From Pseudomonadota bacterium (GTDB lineage Bacteria; Pseudomonadota; Gammaproteobacteria; Steroidobacterales; Steroidobacteraceae): a stretch of 64,000 bases of DNA. Each line of letters opens with the position of its first letter. Within the stretch, counting starts at the first letter, position 1. A program made the position numbers and the translations under genes. Below the pieces are notes generated by a model. The model was not told the DNA's origin. It saw nothing but the letters and a program-made list of their open reading frames with translations, and searched no databases. The stretch spans positions 62,001 to 126,000 of the forward strand of contig JAJZFQ010000006.1 in the NCBI GenBank assembly GCA_021805275.1. The letters are read 5' to 3'. Below are positions 50,901-58,772 of this stretch, one piece after another.

Positions 50901-51707
50901 CACGCCTCGTCCGATCAGGTCATTGTCGGGGAGGAGTCGGCCGCAGGCCGGCAGCGCTACCAGGTGGCGAGCGCCATCACCTTCGATCTGGGCAATGACG
51001 TCAACATCGACACCATGGGCCTGACCGGCAACCTCAGCGGGCGGATCAGCGTGCGCAGCGGATTCGGTCAGGGCACCACCGCGACGGGAGAGCTGTTCGT
51101 GCAGAAGGGCGAGTATTCCGCCTACGCGCGGCAGCTCAGCATCCAGTCGGGCCGGCTGTTCTTCCGCGGCGGCCCGATCGACAATCCCGGCATCGAGATT
51201 CGCGCCGTGCGCCGCTATCCGGACGTCACGGCCGGGATCAACGTCAGCGGGACTCTGAAGCAGCCGCAGGTCTCCTTCTTCTCTAATCCGGCGCTGTCGC
51301 AGTCGCAGATCATGTCGCTGATACTTTCCGGCGGTGGCGGCTCGCTGCAGGCGCTGCAGACCTCCGCCGCCGCGCAGACCCAGCAGACCACCGCCGCGAG
51401 CGAGCTGCTCGCCCAGGGCGGGGCGATCCTCGCGCAGCAGCTCGGCTCGCGCATCGGCCTGCCGGACGTGAGCCTGCAGACCGACCTCAACAACCAGACC
51501 TCGCTGGTGCTCGGCAAGTACCTCTCACCGCGCCTGTACGTCAGCTACGGCGTAGGGCTGACTGAGCAGCTGAGCGCGGTCCGACTGCGCTACAGCATCG
51601 GCAAGAACTGGACGATCCGTGTCGAGGGCGGGCAGGGCAAGCTCGCCGGGCAGAGCAAGAGCGGCGAGCTCGGCGGCGCGGATCTGGTGTTTACGGTCAC
51701 CAAGTGA
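47943..51707 (+). CDS. tamB: translocation and assembly module subunit TamB (AsmA-like, DUF490)
   Basis: 1254 residues, a normal length for TamB. One N-terminal signal-anchor (LTLSGLLIVLVTALAAAGVYF) is followed by a very long beta-rich periplasmic repeat region. The C-terminal DUF490 domain begins near residue 1000 and has FVQKGEYSAYARQLSIQSGR, FSNPALSQSQIMSLILSGGG and the terminal GQSKSGELGGADLVFTVTK. The protein spans the periplasm as a hydrophobic groove between inner membrane and TamA, and is thought to move phospholipids. Gene order tamA-tamB is the usual pair. Confidence 0.93.
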   Translation: MRRFLTLSGLLIVLVTALAAAGVYFVLFTQSGLRFVVAHLPQRFGTAEVRIEHVSGTLATVVRAQRVVVDQRHVYVRLEDIATRVRLSALSWRTLVSRDTTVADAYVRIKPVPPLLTAHPQFLPWWLGIHVTHAHLGVLAVVLENGRRLQGEDLDGSVQITHRDVRVAHLTLRTGQAAVALALRLHAAQPLRLFVRGDFTWRPRGGPPWVGSAALHGDLARLTASAHLLAPFKAALNGALRGQNGRWTVRGELGVRDLNLRAWHRSDRFGRISAQLALTGGTEAFTLGGTVDPAGLGIGAFHVELEGAYADGVLKARHMAVRNLASGATLSAAGTAHFAGGRPDLALQGHWRALRWPLAGAARFQSPSGQFTLAGRLPFAVTAQGLAQVGPGAPIPATVSGTVTSTGLSVERSTLAMLGGQLAARGTLAWLPVKRWSVQLSGSGIDPGEVRPALRGRIGFALHATGEGFGAAAPLRVRIEQLSGRVRGQAASGGGRIARDQGVWSFQHLRVNLGQTRLALDGRVGHHVSLRVALAGDLHLLSEADRGRIEAAGSIDGPLGAPQVRASVRGSALRVGASSLASLAAHIDFDPTSHRPSNVTVRLRELRSRHRQLRSLDFALSGPASHLVARLEANAPGLRVAAKADGSFAEGVFNGQVTALNVTGPQSLQLHERQAASLLLSRARSELGALCLDGTPGALCTGASWTPGAWSAYLTASTLPLATLTAGMTPTVEYQGTIGTHIELTGGAGRPVEGTLRMSLTDGVLSRRLVSGRIEHTSIGSGLLLATARPGVIQAHASLSSGAIGSLEATLDVGRDVADWHDMPLKGTVRVQTARLNLISLYLPGVDAVSGVLVADATIGGTVADPHLSGSARIVNASADLYRTNLQMRGLALTAQLLDGGLRVDGTAHVGKGLLHVEGQMGWRDSQPTGVLHLRGSDLRVVDLPEARIDASPSLDFSLADRHIDVTGTVFISHARITPRNFSGAVHASSDQVIVGEESAAGRQRYQVASAITFDLGNDVNIDTMGLTGNLSGRISVRSGFGQGTTATGELFVQKGEYSAYARQLSIQSGRLFFRGGPIDNPGIEIRAVRRYPDVTAGINVSGTLKQPQVSFFSNPALSQSQIMSLILSGGGGSLQALQTSAAAQTQQTTAASELLAQGGAILAQQLGSRIGLPDVSLQTDLNNQTSLVLGKYLSPRLYVSYGVGLTEQLSAVRLRYSIGKNWTIRVEGGQGKLAGQSKSGELGGADLVFTVTK

Positions 51708-51710
51708 GGC

Positions 51711-51755
51711 TTGACGGGCGCGAATTAATATGCAAAATACGCGCAAATTTATGCA
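51711..51755 (+). promoter_or_regulatory. argR operon promoter with possible ArgR sites
   Basis: TTGACG at 51711-51716, a 16-base spacer and CAAAAT at 51733-51738 make a plausible sigma-70 promoter. Two TATGCA elements (51729-51734 and 51750-51755), 21 bases apart, overlap and follow the -10 in the only AT-rich island nearby; the spacing is close to that of paired ARG half-sites. They could be autoregulatory ArgR sites. Sequence resemblance is modest. Confidence 0.45.
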
Positions 51756-51782
51756 CACGCCCGGACAGCGCTGATCTTCGCC

Positions 51783-52229
51783 ATGGACGCCCAGCAACTC
51801 GAGCGCCGCCAGGCGGTCGTGCGCATCCTGCGCAGCGGCGTGGTGCACCGTCAGGAGGATCTCGTGCGGCTGCTGCGCGATGAGGGCTACGAGGTGACGC
51901 AGTCCTCGATCAGCCGCGACCTGCGCGATCTCGGGGTGCTCAAGGCGAGCGGGCGCTACGCGCTGCCGCCGGACGACGTCTCGCGGACTCAGGGTGATTT
52001 CGCGATGCTGGCGCAGTTCGTGCGCGGACTGAAGCGCGCCGGCGCCTCGCTGACGATTCTCAGGACCACCATCGGCGCGGCCCAGAGCGTCGCGGTCGCG
52101 ATCGACCGGGCCGAGTGGCCCGAGGTGGCCGGAACGCTTTCCGGCGACGACACCATCTTCATAGCCACCGCCTCGGAGCGCGCGCAGGATCAACTGATCG
52201 CGCGGCTGCAGGCGCTCTTTCGGATCTGA
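51783..52229 (+). CDS. argR: arginine repressor
   Basis: 148 residues. The N-terminal winged helix (RQEDLVRLLRDEGYEVTQSS, then ISRDLRDLGVLKASG) binds ARG boxes. The C-terminal oligomerisation and arginine-binding domain has TTIGAAQSVAVAID near residue 98 and GDDTIFIATAS near 120, where the Asp residues contact arginine. It heads the arginine operon, 3 bases before argG, so it probably controls its own expression with the pathway. Confidence 0.93.
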   Translation: MDAQQLERRQAVVRILRSGVVHRQEDLVRLLRDEGYEVTQSSISRDLRDLGVLKASGRYALPPDDVSRTQGDFAMLAQFVRGLKRAGASLTILRTTIGAAQSVAVAIDRAEWPEVAGTLSGDDTIFIATASERAQDQLIARLQALFRI

Positions 52230-52232
52230 ACC

Positions 52233-53471
52233 ATGCCCACAGCTTCAACTTCGGGCGAGCAGCCCATCGTTCTCGCGTATTCCGGTGGTCTCGACACCTC
52301 CTTCCTGGTGCCGTGGCTGAAGGAAACCTATCACCGCCCGGTGATCACCGTCACCGTGGACACCGGCGGCATCGATGCCGAAGCGGCCGCCACCCTGGCG
52401 GTGCGCGCCCGGGCGCTCGGGGCAGTGGCCCATCACCAGGTCGACGCGCGCGCCGAGTACTTCGAGCAGGTGCTGCGTTTTCTCATCATGGGCAACGTCA
52501 GGCGGGGCCAACTCTATCCGCTGTGCGTCGGGGCGGAGCGGGTGATGCAGGCCCAGACCATCGCGCACATGGCACGCAAGCTCGGCACCAACATGATCGC
52601 GCACGGCTGCACCGCGGCGGGCAACGACCAGGTGCGCTTCGAGGTGGCGATGCGCACCCTGGCGCCGGACCTGGAGGTGCTCGCGCCGGTGCGCGACAAG
52701 GCGTTCAAGCGGCCCGAGGAGCTGGCCTTCCTCGAGCAGCGCGGCTTGCCCGTGCCGCCGTTCGGGGCGGCCTATTCGGTCAACCGGGGGCTGTGGGGCG
52801 TGAGCATCGGCGGCAAGGAGACGCTCAACTCCTCGGGCAGCATTCCCGATGAGGCCTGGGTGCTCACGCGCGAGGCGTTTACGCGCCCGCGCGCCCCACA
52901 GACCCACACGCTCGCGTTCGAGCGCGGCCGGCCGGTCGGCCTCGACGGCCGCCCGCTCTCGCCGGTGGCGCTGGTCGAGGCGCTCGAGTCGATTGCCGCG
53001 CCGTTCGGCATCGGCCGCGGCATCCACCTCGGCGACACCATCATCGGCACCAAGGGCCGGGTCGCCTTCGAGGCACCCGCCGCCGAGGTGCTGCTCACCG
53101 CCCACCGCGAGCTCGAGAAGCTCGTGCTCAGCGCTCGCCAGCAGCGCATCAAGGAGCTGGTCGCCCAGCCGTACGGCGACCTCGTACACGAGGGCCAGCT
53201 GCTCGACCCGGTCTGCCGGGACATCGAGGCACTGCTGGAGTCTTCGCAGGCGCGGGTCACCGGCACGGTGCGCATCGCGCTGCGTCCGGGCAATCTGTTC
53301 ATCGAGGGCGTCGAATCCCCCTACTCGCTGATGAGCGCCTCCAAAGGGGTCTACGGCGAGGCGGCCGGGGAATGGACGCCGCAGGACGCGCTCGGCTTTT
53401 CCAAGATCGTCGCATTGACCGGCGTGTTTCACCGCCGTGCCGGGGAGCGCGGCGAAGGAGCAGCCCGATGA
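52233..53471 (+). CDS. argG: argininosuccinate synthase
   Basis: 412 residues. Joins citrulline and aspartate using ATP to form argininosuccinate. The N-type ATP pyrophosphatase loop is AYSGGLDTSFLVPWL near residue 15. GQLYPLCVGAERVMQAQTIA near 92 and AHGCTAAGNDQVRFE near 125 contact citrulline and aspartate. VNRGLWGVSIGGKE near 180 is another hallmark. It overlaps the next gene by 4 bases (ATGA), typical of this operon. Confidence 0.96.
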   Translation: MPTASTSGEQPIVLAYSGGLDTSFLVPWLKETYHRPVITVTVDTGGIDAEAAATLAVRARALGAVAHHQVDARAEYFEQVLRFLIMGNVRRGQLYPLCVGAERVMQAQTIAHMARKLGTNMIAHGCTAAGNDQVRFEVAMRTLAPDLEVLAPVRDKAFKRPEELAFLEQRGLPVPPFGAAYSVNRGLWGVSIGGKETLNSSGSIPDEAWVLTREAFTRPRAPQTHTLAFERGRPVGLDGRPLSPVALVEALESIAAPFGIGRGIHLGDTIIGTKGRVAFEAPAAEVLLTAHRELEKLVLSARQQRIKELVAQPYGDLVHEGQLLDPVCRDIEALLESSQARVTGTVRIALRPGNLFIEGVESPYSLMSASKGVYGEAAGEWTPQDALGFSKIVALTGVFHRRAGERGEGAAR

Positions 53472-54544
53472 GCAACGGCATGCGTACCGTCGTGGTGGAC
53501 AAGATCGCCTCGGTGGCCCAGGCCTGCGGCCTCTCGCACGAGGTGCGCATCTCCCCCGACATCCCCGCCGAGGAAGGCGTCGTGATCGTCGTCGAGATCC
53601 TGAGCAACAAGTCCACCTACAACACCCTGGAACTCACCAGCGGCCGCATGGCCAAGGTGCGCAAGGGCGACATCGTGGTCGGGGCACTCGGCCACCGCAA
53701 GGCGCTGTTCGGCTACTCGGGGCACATCCCCGAATCGGTCAAGCCCGGCGACACCATCCAGATGCTCAACATCGGCGGGGTGCTCGGGGCGTGCGACTCG
53801 ATCAACCCCGACAAGGGACAGCCCTTCGACTGCCGCGTGCTCGGCGTGGCGCTGCGCTTTCCGTACCTCGGTGAGCGCATCGGCGTTCCGGCGCGGGCCG
53901 GGATCCGCCCACTCGATCAGGCCGCGCCGCTCGACACCCGCCACGTCCCTGTGGTGGCCCTCGCCGGCACCTGCATGGAGGCGGGCAAGACAGCCGCGGC
54001 GTGCGCGATGATCAGCCGCATGCGGCACCGGGGCCTCACGGTCGATGCGTTCAAGGCCACCGGCGTATCGCTGCGCCGTGACATCATGGCAATGGAAGAC
54101 GCGGGCGCCCGGCACTCGGCGATCTTCACCGATTTTGGCGTGGTGACCACCACGCGCCGCAACGGACCGGCGCTGACCCGCACGATGCTGACCGAATTAT
54201 CTGCGGGCAAGCCCGACGTCATCGTCTTTGAGCTCGGCGATGGAATCCTCGGCACCTACGGGGTCGATGCCATCCTGGAGTGCGGGGACATCCGCGCCGC
54301 GCTGAGCGGCGTGGTGCTCTCGGCAAACGATCCGGTGGCCGCCTGGGGCGGGGTGAAGCTGCTGCGCGAGCGCTTCGGCATCGAGCCGTGCGTGGTGACC
54401 GGGCCTGCGACCGACAACCAGGTGGGCATCGATCTGATCACCGAGCAGCTCAAGGTCGCCGCGTTCAACGCCATCAGCGACGGCGCGGCGCTCGGCGATC
54501 ACGTCATGCAGGCCGTGGGACTGCAGAGTGGAGCGCGGTCGTGA
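53468..54544 (+). CDS. P-loop protein of the arginine operon (BioD/DUF1611-like), function unknown
   Basis: 358 residues, overlapping argG and argC by 4 bases each, so translationally coupled in the operon. The N-terminal ~130 residues look like a beta-barrel domain (GDIVVGALGHRKALFGYSGH, QMLNIGGVLGACDS). The C-terminal part is a P-loop NTPase-like fold: Walker A ALAGTCMEAGKTAAACAMIS near residue 168, spaced as in dethiobiotin synthetase. It continues with FKATGVSLRRDIM and VIVFELGDGILGTYGVDAIL near 255. The fold recalls DUF1611 proteins, one of which (DgcN) is reported to acetylate D-glutamate. No NAGS is recognisable in the operon, so an N-acylglutamate synthase role is a tempting inference; this is not shown by sequence. 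Confidence 0.75.
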   Translation: MSNGMRTVVVDKIASVAQACGLSHEVRISPDIPAEEGVVIVVEILSNKSTYNTLELTSGRMAKVRKGDIVVGALGHRKALFGYSGHIPESVKPGDTIQMLNIGGVLGACDSINPDKGQPFDCRVLGVALRFPYLGERIGVPARAGIRPLDQAAPLDTRHVPVVALAGTCMEAGKTAAACAMISRMRHRGLTVDAFKATGVSLRRDIMAMEDAGARHSAIFTDFGVVTTTRRNGPALTRTMLTELSAGKPDVIVFELGDGILGTYGVDAILECGDIRAALSGVVLSANDPVAAWGGVKLLRERFGIEPCVVTGPATDNQVGIDLITEQLKVAAFNAISDGAALGDHVMQAVGLQSGARS

Positions 54545-55602
54545 GCACTCCTATCCCTGCGGTCGTGCTCGGCGGGACCGGGTATGTGGCCGGGGAGCTG
54601 CTGCGCCTGCTCGCGGGCCACCCGCGCCTGCGCGTGCGCGCTGTGATGTCCGACAGCCAGCCCGGCGAGCCGCTCGCGGGGGCATTTCCGCACCTCGCCA
54701 GCGCATACGGCGATGATCGGTTCCAATCGCAGGAGCAGGTGCAGGCGCTGCTCGCGGGCGAGCCGAGCTGCGCGCTGTTCTCGGCGGCGCCTCACGGCGT
54801 CTCGGCGCCGCTGATCGACTCGCTGCTCGCAGCGGCCGCGCAGGCCGGTCGCGAGCCGCGGGTGGTCGATATTTCGGCCGACTTCCGCTACCGCTCGGCC
54901 GGCGAGTACGAGCGGGTCTACGGCCATGCGCATGGCGCGCCACAGCGGCTGGGGCAGTTCACCTGCGCGGTGCCGGAGCACCTGGCGCAGCTCGACACCC
55001 GACACGTGGCGCATCCGGGCTGCTTCGCCACCGCGGTGCTGCTCGCCAGCGTCCCGCTGCTGCGCCTGGGCCTCGTGGCACCGCAGCTGTTCGTCGCCGG
55101 GATCACCGGCAGCACCGGCTCGGGCCGCAAGCCGACCGCCGGCACTCACCATCCATTGCGGCACAGTGATCTGTACGCCTACAGCGCGCTGGCGCACCGG
55201 CACGCACCGGAGATTGCCGCCTGCGCCCGCGCCGCGAGCGGCGTGGCGGCGGAATTCGCCTTCGTTCCGCACTCCGGTCCGTTCGCCCGCGGTATTCACG
55301 TCACGGTGCAGGCGCGGCTCGAGCGGCCGCTCGATACCGCCGCCCTCCTCGGCCTGCTGCGCGAGTTCTACGCCGGCTCGCGCTTCGTGCGCGTGCTCGA
55401 CGGCGCACCGCGCATCAAGGACGTGACGGCGAGCAATGATGCGCACCTCGGCGCGGTGAGCGACGGACGCACCGTGGCGCTGATGTGCGCGATCGACAAT
55501 CTCACCAAGGGCGCCGCGGGCGGTGCCGTGCAATGGATGAACCGGATGTTCGGTCTGCCGGAAACCGACGGCCTCACCGCCCCGGCACCCGGCTGGACCT
55601 GA
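54541..55602 (+). CDS. argC: N-acetyl(acyl)-gamma-glutamyl-phosphate reductase
   Basis: 353 residues from GTG 54541, overlapping the previous stop (GTGA). NADPH-dependent reduction of N-acylglutamyl phosphate to the semialdehyde. The Rossmann start is AVVLGGTGYVAGELLRLLAG; the catalytic Cys is in VAHPGCFATAVLLAS near residue 160. GITGSTGSGRKPTAGTHHPL near 190 and IDNLTKGAAGGAVQWMNRM near 320 are family hallmarks. Whether it acts on the acetyl or the succinyl derivative cannot be told here. Confidence 0.95.
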   Translation: MSTPIPAVVLGGTGYVAGELLRLLAGHPRLRVRAVMSDSQPGEPLAGAFPHLASAYGDDRFQSQEQVQALLAGEPSCALFSAAPHGVSAPLIDSLLAAAAQAGREPRVVDISADFRYRSAGEYERVYGHAHGAPQRLGQFTCAVPEHLAQLDTRHVAHPGCFATAVLLASVPLLRLGLVAPQLFVAGITGSTGSGRKPTAGTHHPLRHSDLYAYSALAHRHAPEIAACARAASGVAAEFAFVPHSGPFARGIHVTVQARLERPLDTAALLGLLREFYAGSRFVRVLDGAPRIKDVTASNDAHLGAVSDGRTVALMCAIDNLTKGAAGGAVQWMNRMFGLPETDGLTAPAPGWT

Positions 55603-55613
55603 AGCGAGCCCTC

Positions 55614-56789
55614 ATGAGCGCACCCCAGAGCGAGTCCGCGATGCCGGCGCCACCGAGCGGCGACGGTCTCGCGCCCGTCTACGCCCAGTATCCCTTGGAA
55701 GTCGCCCGGGCCGAAGGCGTCTGGCTCATCAATCCGCGCGGCGAGCGGGTGCTCGATCTGTACGGCGGGCATGCAGTTGCGGCCCTCGGTTACGACCACC
55801 GGGGCTGGACCGAGGCGCTCGCTGCGCAGGCGCACACCTGTCAGTTTCAGACCAACGCGCTGCCCATGGCCGTGCGCACGCAGGCGGCGCAGCGGCTGCT
55901 GGCATTCTCGCAGCTGGATTTCGCCAGCGTGTTCCTGGTCAACAGCGGGGCCGAGGCCAACGAGAATGCGCTGCGCCTGGCGCTGCGCATGAGCGGACGT
56001 GAGCACGTCGCGGCGCTCGAAGGCGCCTTTCACGGCCGCACCGCGGCGGCCTCGGCCGTCACCTGGGGTGCGCAAGCCTGGTACGGCTTTCCGCGCACGC
56101 CCTTCGAGGTGAGCTTCCTGCCGCGCGCAGATCTCGCCGCCATCGACGTGCAGGTGACCGAGCGGACGGCCGCGGTCATCGTCGAGCCGGTGCAGGGGCT
56201 CGCCGGGGCGGTCGCTCTCGGGGCGCCCTACCTGGCGGCGCTGCGCGCGCGCTGCGATGCGGTCGGCGCGGTGCTGATCTTTGACGAGGTGCAGTGCGGG
56301 TTCGGCCGGGTGGGCGCGCCGTACGCCGCCGGGCTCTACGGCGTCATGCCGGACATGCTCACCACGGCCAAGGCGCTCGGCAACGGCTTCCCCGTCGCAG
56401 CCCTGCTCACCTCGGCCCGGGTGTCCGCCACGCTCAAGATCGGCCTGCTCGGCACCACCTACGGCGGCGGTCCCCTGGCCTGTGCGGCGCTGCTCGCCAC
56501 GATCGAGGCGATCGAGTCTGAGCGGCTGCTCGAGAACGTCCGGCGCGTGTCGGCCCACATCCGGCGCACCTGCCTCACCGGACCGGTCACCGCCGTACAA
56601 GGCGAGGGGTTCCTGCTCGGGCTGCGCACCCGCCGGCCTGCGAAGCAGGTCCACGCCGAGCTGCTGCGCCGCGGCATCCTCACCGGCACCGCGAGCGATC
56701 CGGATGTCGTGCGCCTGCTGCCGCCGTTCATCCTCCAGGAGGCGCACGTCGATACGTTGCGCCAGGCGCTGACGGACATCGGCGCATGA
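55614..56789 (+). CDS. argD: acetylornithine/succinylornithine aminotransferase
   Basis: 391 residues from ATG 55614. PLP-dependent class III aminotransferase converting N-acylglutamate semialdehyde to N-acylornithine. LVNSGAEANENALRLALRMS near residue 110 and GAFHGRTAAASAVTWGA near 140 are typical, and the PLP Lys lies in LTTAKALGNGFPVAA near 255. IFDEVQCGFGRVG near 222 has the PLP-contacting Asp. The family handles both acetylated and succinylated substrates. It overlaps argF' by 4 bases. Confidence 0.93.
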   Translation: MSAPQSESAMPAPPSGDGLAPVYAQYPLEVARAEGVWLINPRGERVLDLYGGHAVAALGYDHRGWTEALAAQAHTCQFQTNALPMAVRTQAAQRLLAFSQLDFASVFLVNSGAEANENALRLALRMSGREHVAALEGAFHGRTAAASAVTWGAQAWYGFPRTPFEVSFLPRADLAAIDVQVTERTAAVIVEPVQGLAGAVALGAPYLAALRARCDAVGAVLIFDEVQCGFGRVGAPYAAGLYGVMPDMLTTAKALGNGFPVAALLTSARVSATLKIGLLGTTYGGGPLACAALLATIEAIESERLLENVRRVSAHIRRTCLTGPVTAVQGEGFLLGLRTRRPAKQVHAELLRRGILTGTASDPDVVRLLPPFILQEAHVDTLRQALTDIGA

Positions 56790-57787
56790 GGCGATTCCTC
56801 GACCTGGCCGAGCTGCCCCGCGAGGAGGTTCTCGCGCTGCTCGCGCTCGCGGAGCGGCTGCAGCGCGCGCCGGAGCCGCAGGCGCTCGCCGGCAAGATCC
56901 TCGGTCTGCTGTTTCTCAACCCCTCGCTGCGCACGCTCGCCTCGTTCCAGGCGGGCATGGCGCGCCTGGGCGGCAGCTCGTTCGTCATCACCCCCGGCCA
57001 GGGCACCTGGCAGCTCGAGACGCGGCTCGGAGCCGTGATGGACGGGGCGGCCGCCGAGCACGTGCGCGAGGGCATTCCCGTTCTGGCCTCCTATTGCGAT
57101 GCGCTCGGCATTCGCGCCTTCGCCGAGGGGCGCGACCTGGCGGCTGACCTGGCGGAGACGACCTTCACGGCGCTCGCGGCGCTCATCGACAAGCCGCTGA
57201 TCAATCTGGAATCGGCGGTCAATCATCCCTGCCAGGCGTTGGCCGACTGGAAGACGCTCGAGGACCTCGGCGTGCCGCAGCACGGTCGCTTCGTGCTCTC
57301 CTGGGCCTACCATCCGCGACCGCTGCCTCTGGCGGTGCCGTCCGCGGTGGTGCACATGGCGGCGCTGCGCGGCATGGAGGTCGTGGTGCTGCGGCCCGAA
57401 GGGTACGGGCTGCCCGAGCCGGTGATGGCCAAGGCGCGCCGCGCCGCGGCGCTCGCGGGCGGCTCGGTGCGCGAGAGCGAGGATCGGCGCGAGGCGCTCG
57501 CCGGGGCGCACGTCCTGTATGCCAAGGAATGGGGCGCCACCACCTGCTACGGCGATGCGGCCGAGGAGGCGCGCCGCCGCGCCGGACTTGTCGACTGGTG
57601 CGTGCGCGAGGAGTGGTTCGAGACGGCCGGTCCGGACTGCCGCCTCATGCACTGCCTGCCCGTGCGGCGCAACGTTGCCGTCGCCGACGAACTCCTCGAT
57701 GGCCCGCGCAGCGTCGTGCGTCACGAAGCGTACAATCGCCTGCCGGTGCAGATGGCGGTGTTGTACCGCCTGTTGAAGGGTTTGTAG
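56786..57787 (+). CDS. argF': N-acylornithine carbamoyltransferase (SOTCase/AOTCase type)
   Basis: 333 residues. Transfers carbamoyl to an N-acylornithine rather than to free ornithine. The acylornithine-type features are visible: GTWQLETRLGAVMDGAAAEH near residue 70 with its Trp, SYCDALGIRAF, NHPCQALAD near 150, AYHPRPLPLAVPSA near 172 and MHCLPVRRNV near 288. These are closer to the Bacteroides succinylornithine enzyme as I recall it than to Xanthomonas AOTCase. The specificity position (Pro in SOTCase, Glu in AOTCase) is Ala here, in MDGAAAEH. The carbamoyl-phosphate motif reads SLRTL rather than SxRTR. Classic ornithine carbamoyltransferase is unlikely. Confidence 0.88.
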   Translation: MRRFLDLAELPREEVLALLALAERLQRAPEPQALAGKILGLLFLNPSLRTLASFQAGMARLGGSSFVITPGQGTWQLETRLGAVMDGAAAEHVREGIPVLASYCDALGIRAFAEGRDLAADLAETTFTALAALIDKPLINLESAVNHPCQALADWKTLEDLGVPQHGRFVLSWAYHPRPLPLAVPSAVVHMAALRGMEVVVLRPEGYGLPEPVMAKARRAAALAGGSVRESEDRREALAGAHVLYAKEWGATTCYGDAAEEARRRAGLVDWCVREEWFETAGPDCRLMHCLPVRRNVAVADELLDGPRSVVRHEAYNRLPVQMAVLYRLLKGL

Positions 57788-57831
57788 TCCGCCATGTTTT
57801 CTTTTGCTCAGACCAGGGGTTTGTTACCGAG

Positions 57832-58770
57832 ATGATCATGCAACCCGCCGACCAGGCGCTCGCCCTGCGCGCCCTGAAGAGCGCCGCGCCCTACATCCGC
57901 ATGTATCGCGGCAAGACGTTCGTGGTGAAGGCCGGCGGCGGTGTGTTCGCCGACGACGTCGCGACGCGCGTACTGATGGAGCAGATCGCGATCCTGCATT
58001 ACTTCGGCGTGCGCGTGGTGTTCGTGCACGGCGGCGGCCCGCAGGTCAGCGAGCTCGCGCGCGCGCTCGGCGTGAACTCGCGGATGGTGGAAGGCCGTCG
58101 GGTGACCGACCGCGAAGCGATCGATGTGACGGCGATGGTGCTGAACGGCACCATCAACACCGGCATCCTCGGCATCTGCCGCGAGCTGAACATCGAGGCG
58201 GTGGGCGTCAGCGGCGTGGATGCCGGCCTGATCCGCGCGCACAAGCGGCCACCGGTACGGCTGCCGGGCACCGGCGAGGTGGTCGATTACGGGTTCGTCG
58301 GTGACATCGATGCGGTCGATCCTGCCGTGCTGCGTAAGCTGCTCGACAATGGGCTGATGCCGGTCGTCAGCCCGCTGTCGGCCGACGACAACGGCGTTCT
58401 GCTGAACATCAACGCCGATACGGTGGCTTCGGCGCTCGCCGCCGCGCTGAGCGCGGAGAAGCTCATCCTGTGCACCGGCGCTGCGGGGATCCTCGCCGAC
58501 GTCGCCGACCCGGGCTCGCTCATCTCCTATACCGACCTCGAAGGTCTGGCGCAGCTGCGCGAGCAGGGGCGCATCGCCGACGGCATGCTGCCGAAGGCCC
58601 GGGCGATCGAGTCGGCCATCCGCGGCGGTGTGCGCCGGGTGCACGTGGTGTCGTATCAGGCCCCGGAAGGCATTCTCGGGGAAGTGTTTACCAACGAGGG
58701 CACCGGCACGCTGATCGTGGAGGATATCGATGCGTTGACTCCGGCCGAACAGAGCAGCACCGGAGCGTAG
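57832..58770 (+). CDS. argB: N-acetyl(acyl)glutamate kinase
   Basis: 312 residues from ATG 57832 (ATG 57838 also possible). Phosphorylates the gamma-carboxylate of N-acylglutamate, the committed step normally inhibited by arginine. Amino acid kinase fold: FVVKAGGGVFADD near residue 25, VVFVHGGGPQVSELARALGV near 60, LNINADTVASALAAAL near 190 and GRIADGMLPKARAIESAIRG near 245. The C-terminus ends with a short tail and no GNAT domain, unlike the fused NAGS-kinase of Xanthomonas. A 44-base gap separates it from argF', the longest inside the operon apart from its promoter. Confidence 0.93.
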   Translation: MIMQPADQALALRALKSAAPYIRMYRGKTFVVKAGGGVFADDVATRVLMEQIAILHYFGVRVVFVHGGGPQVSELARALGVNSRMVEGRRVTDREAIDVTAMVLNGTINTGILGICRELNIEAVGVSGVDAGLIRAHKRPPVRLPGTGEVVDYGFVGDIDAVDPAVLRKLLDNGLMPVVSPLSADDNGVLLNINADTVASALAAALSAEKLILCTGAAGILADVADPGSLISYTDLEGLAQLREQGRIADGMLPKARAIESAIRGGVRRVHVVSYQAPEGILGEVFTNEGTGTLIVEDIDALTPAEQSSTGA

Positions 58771-58772
58771 GG

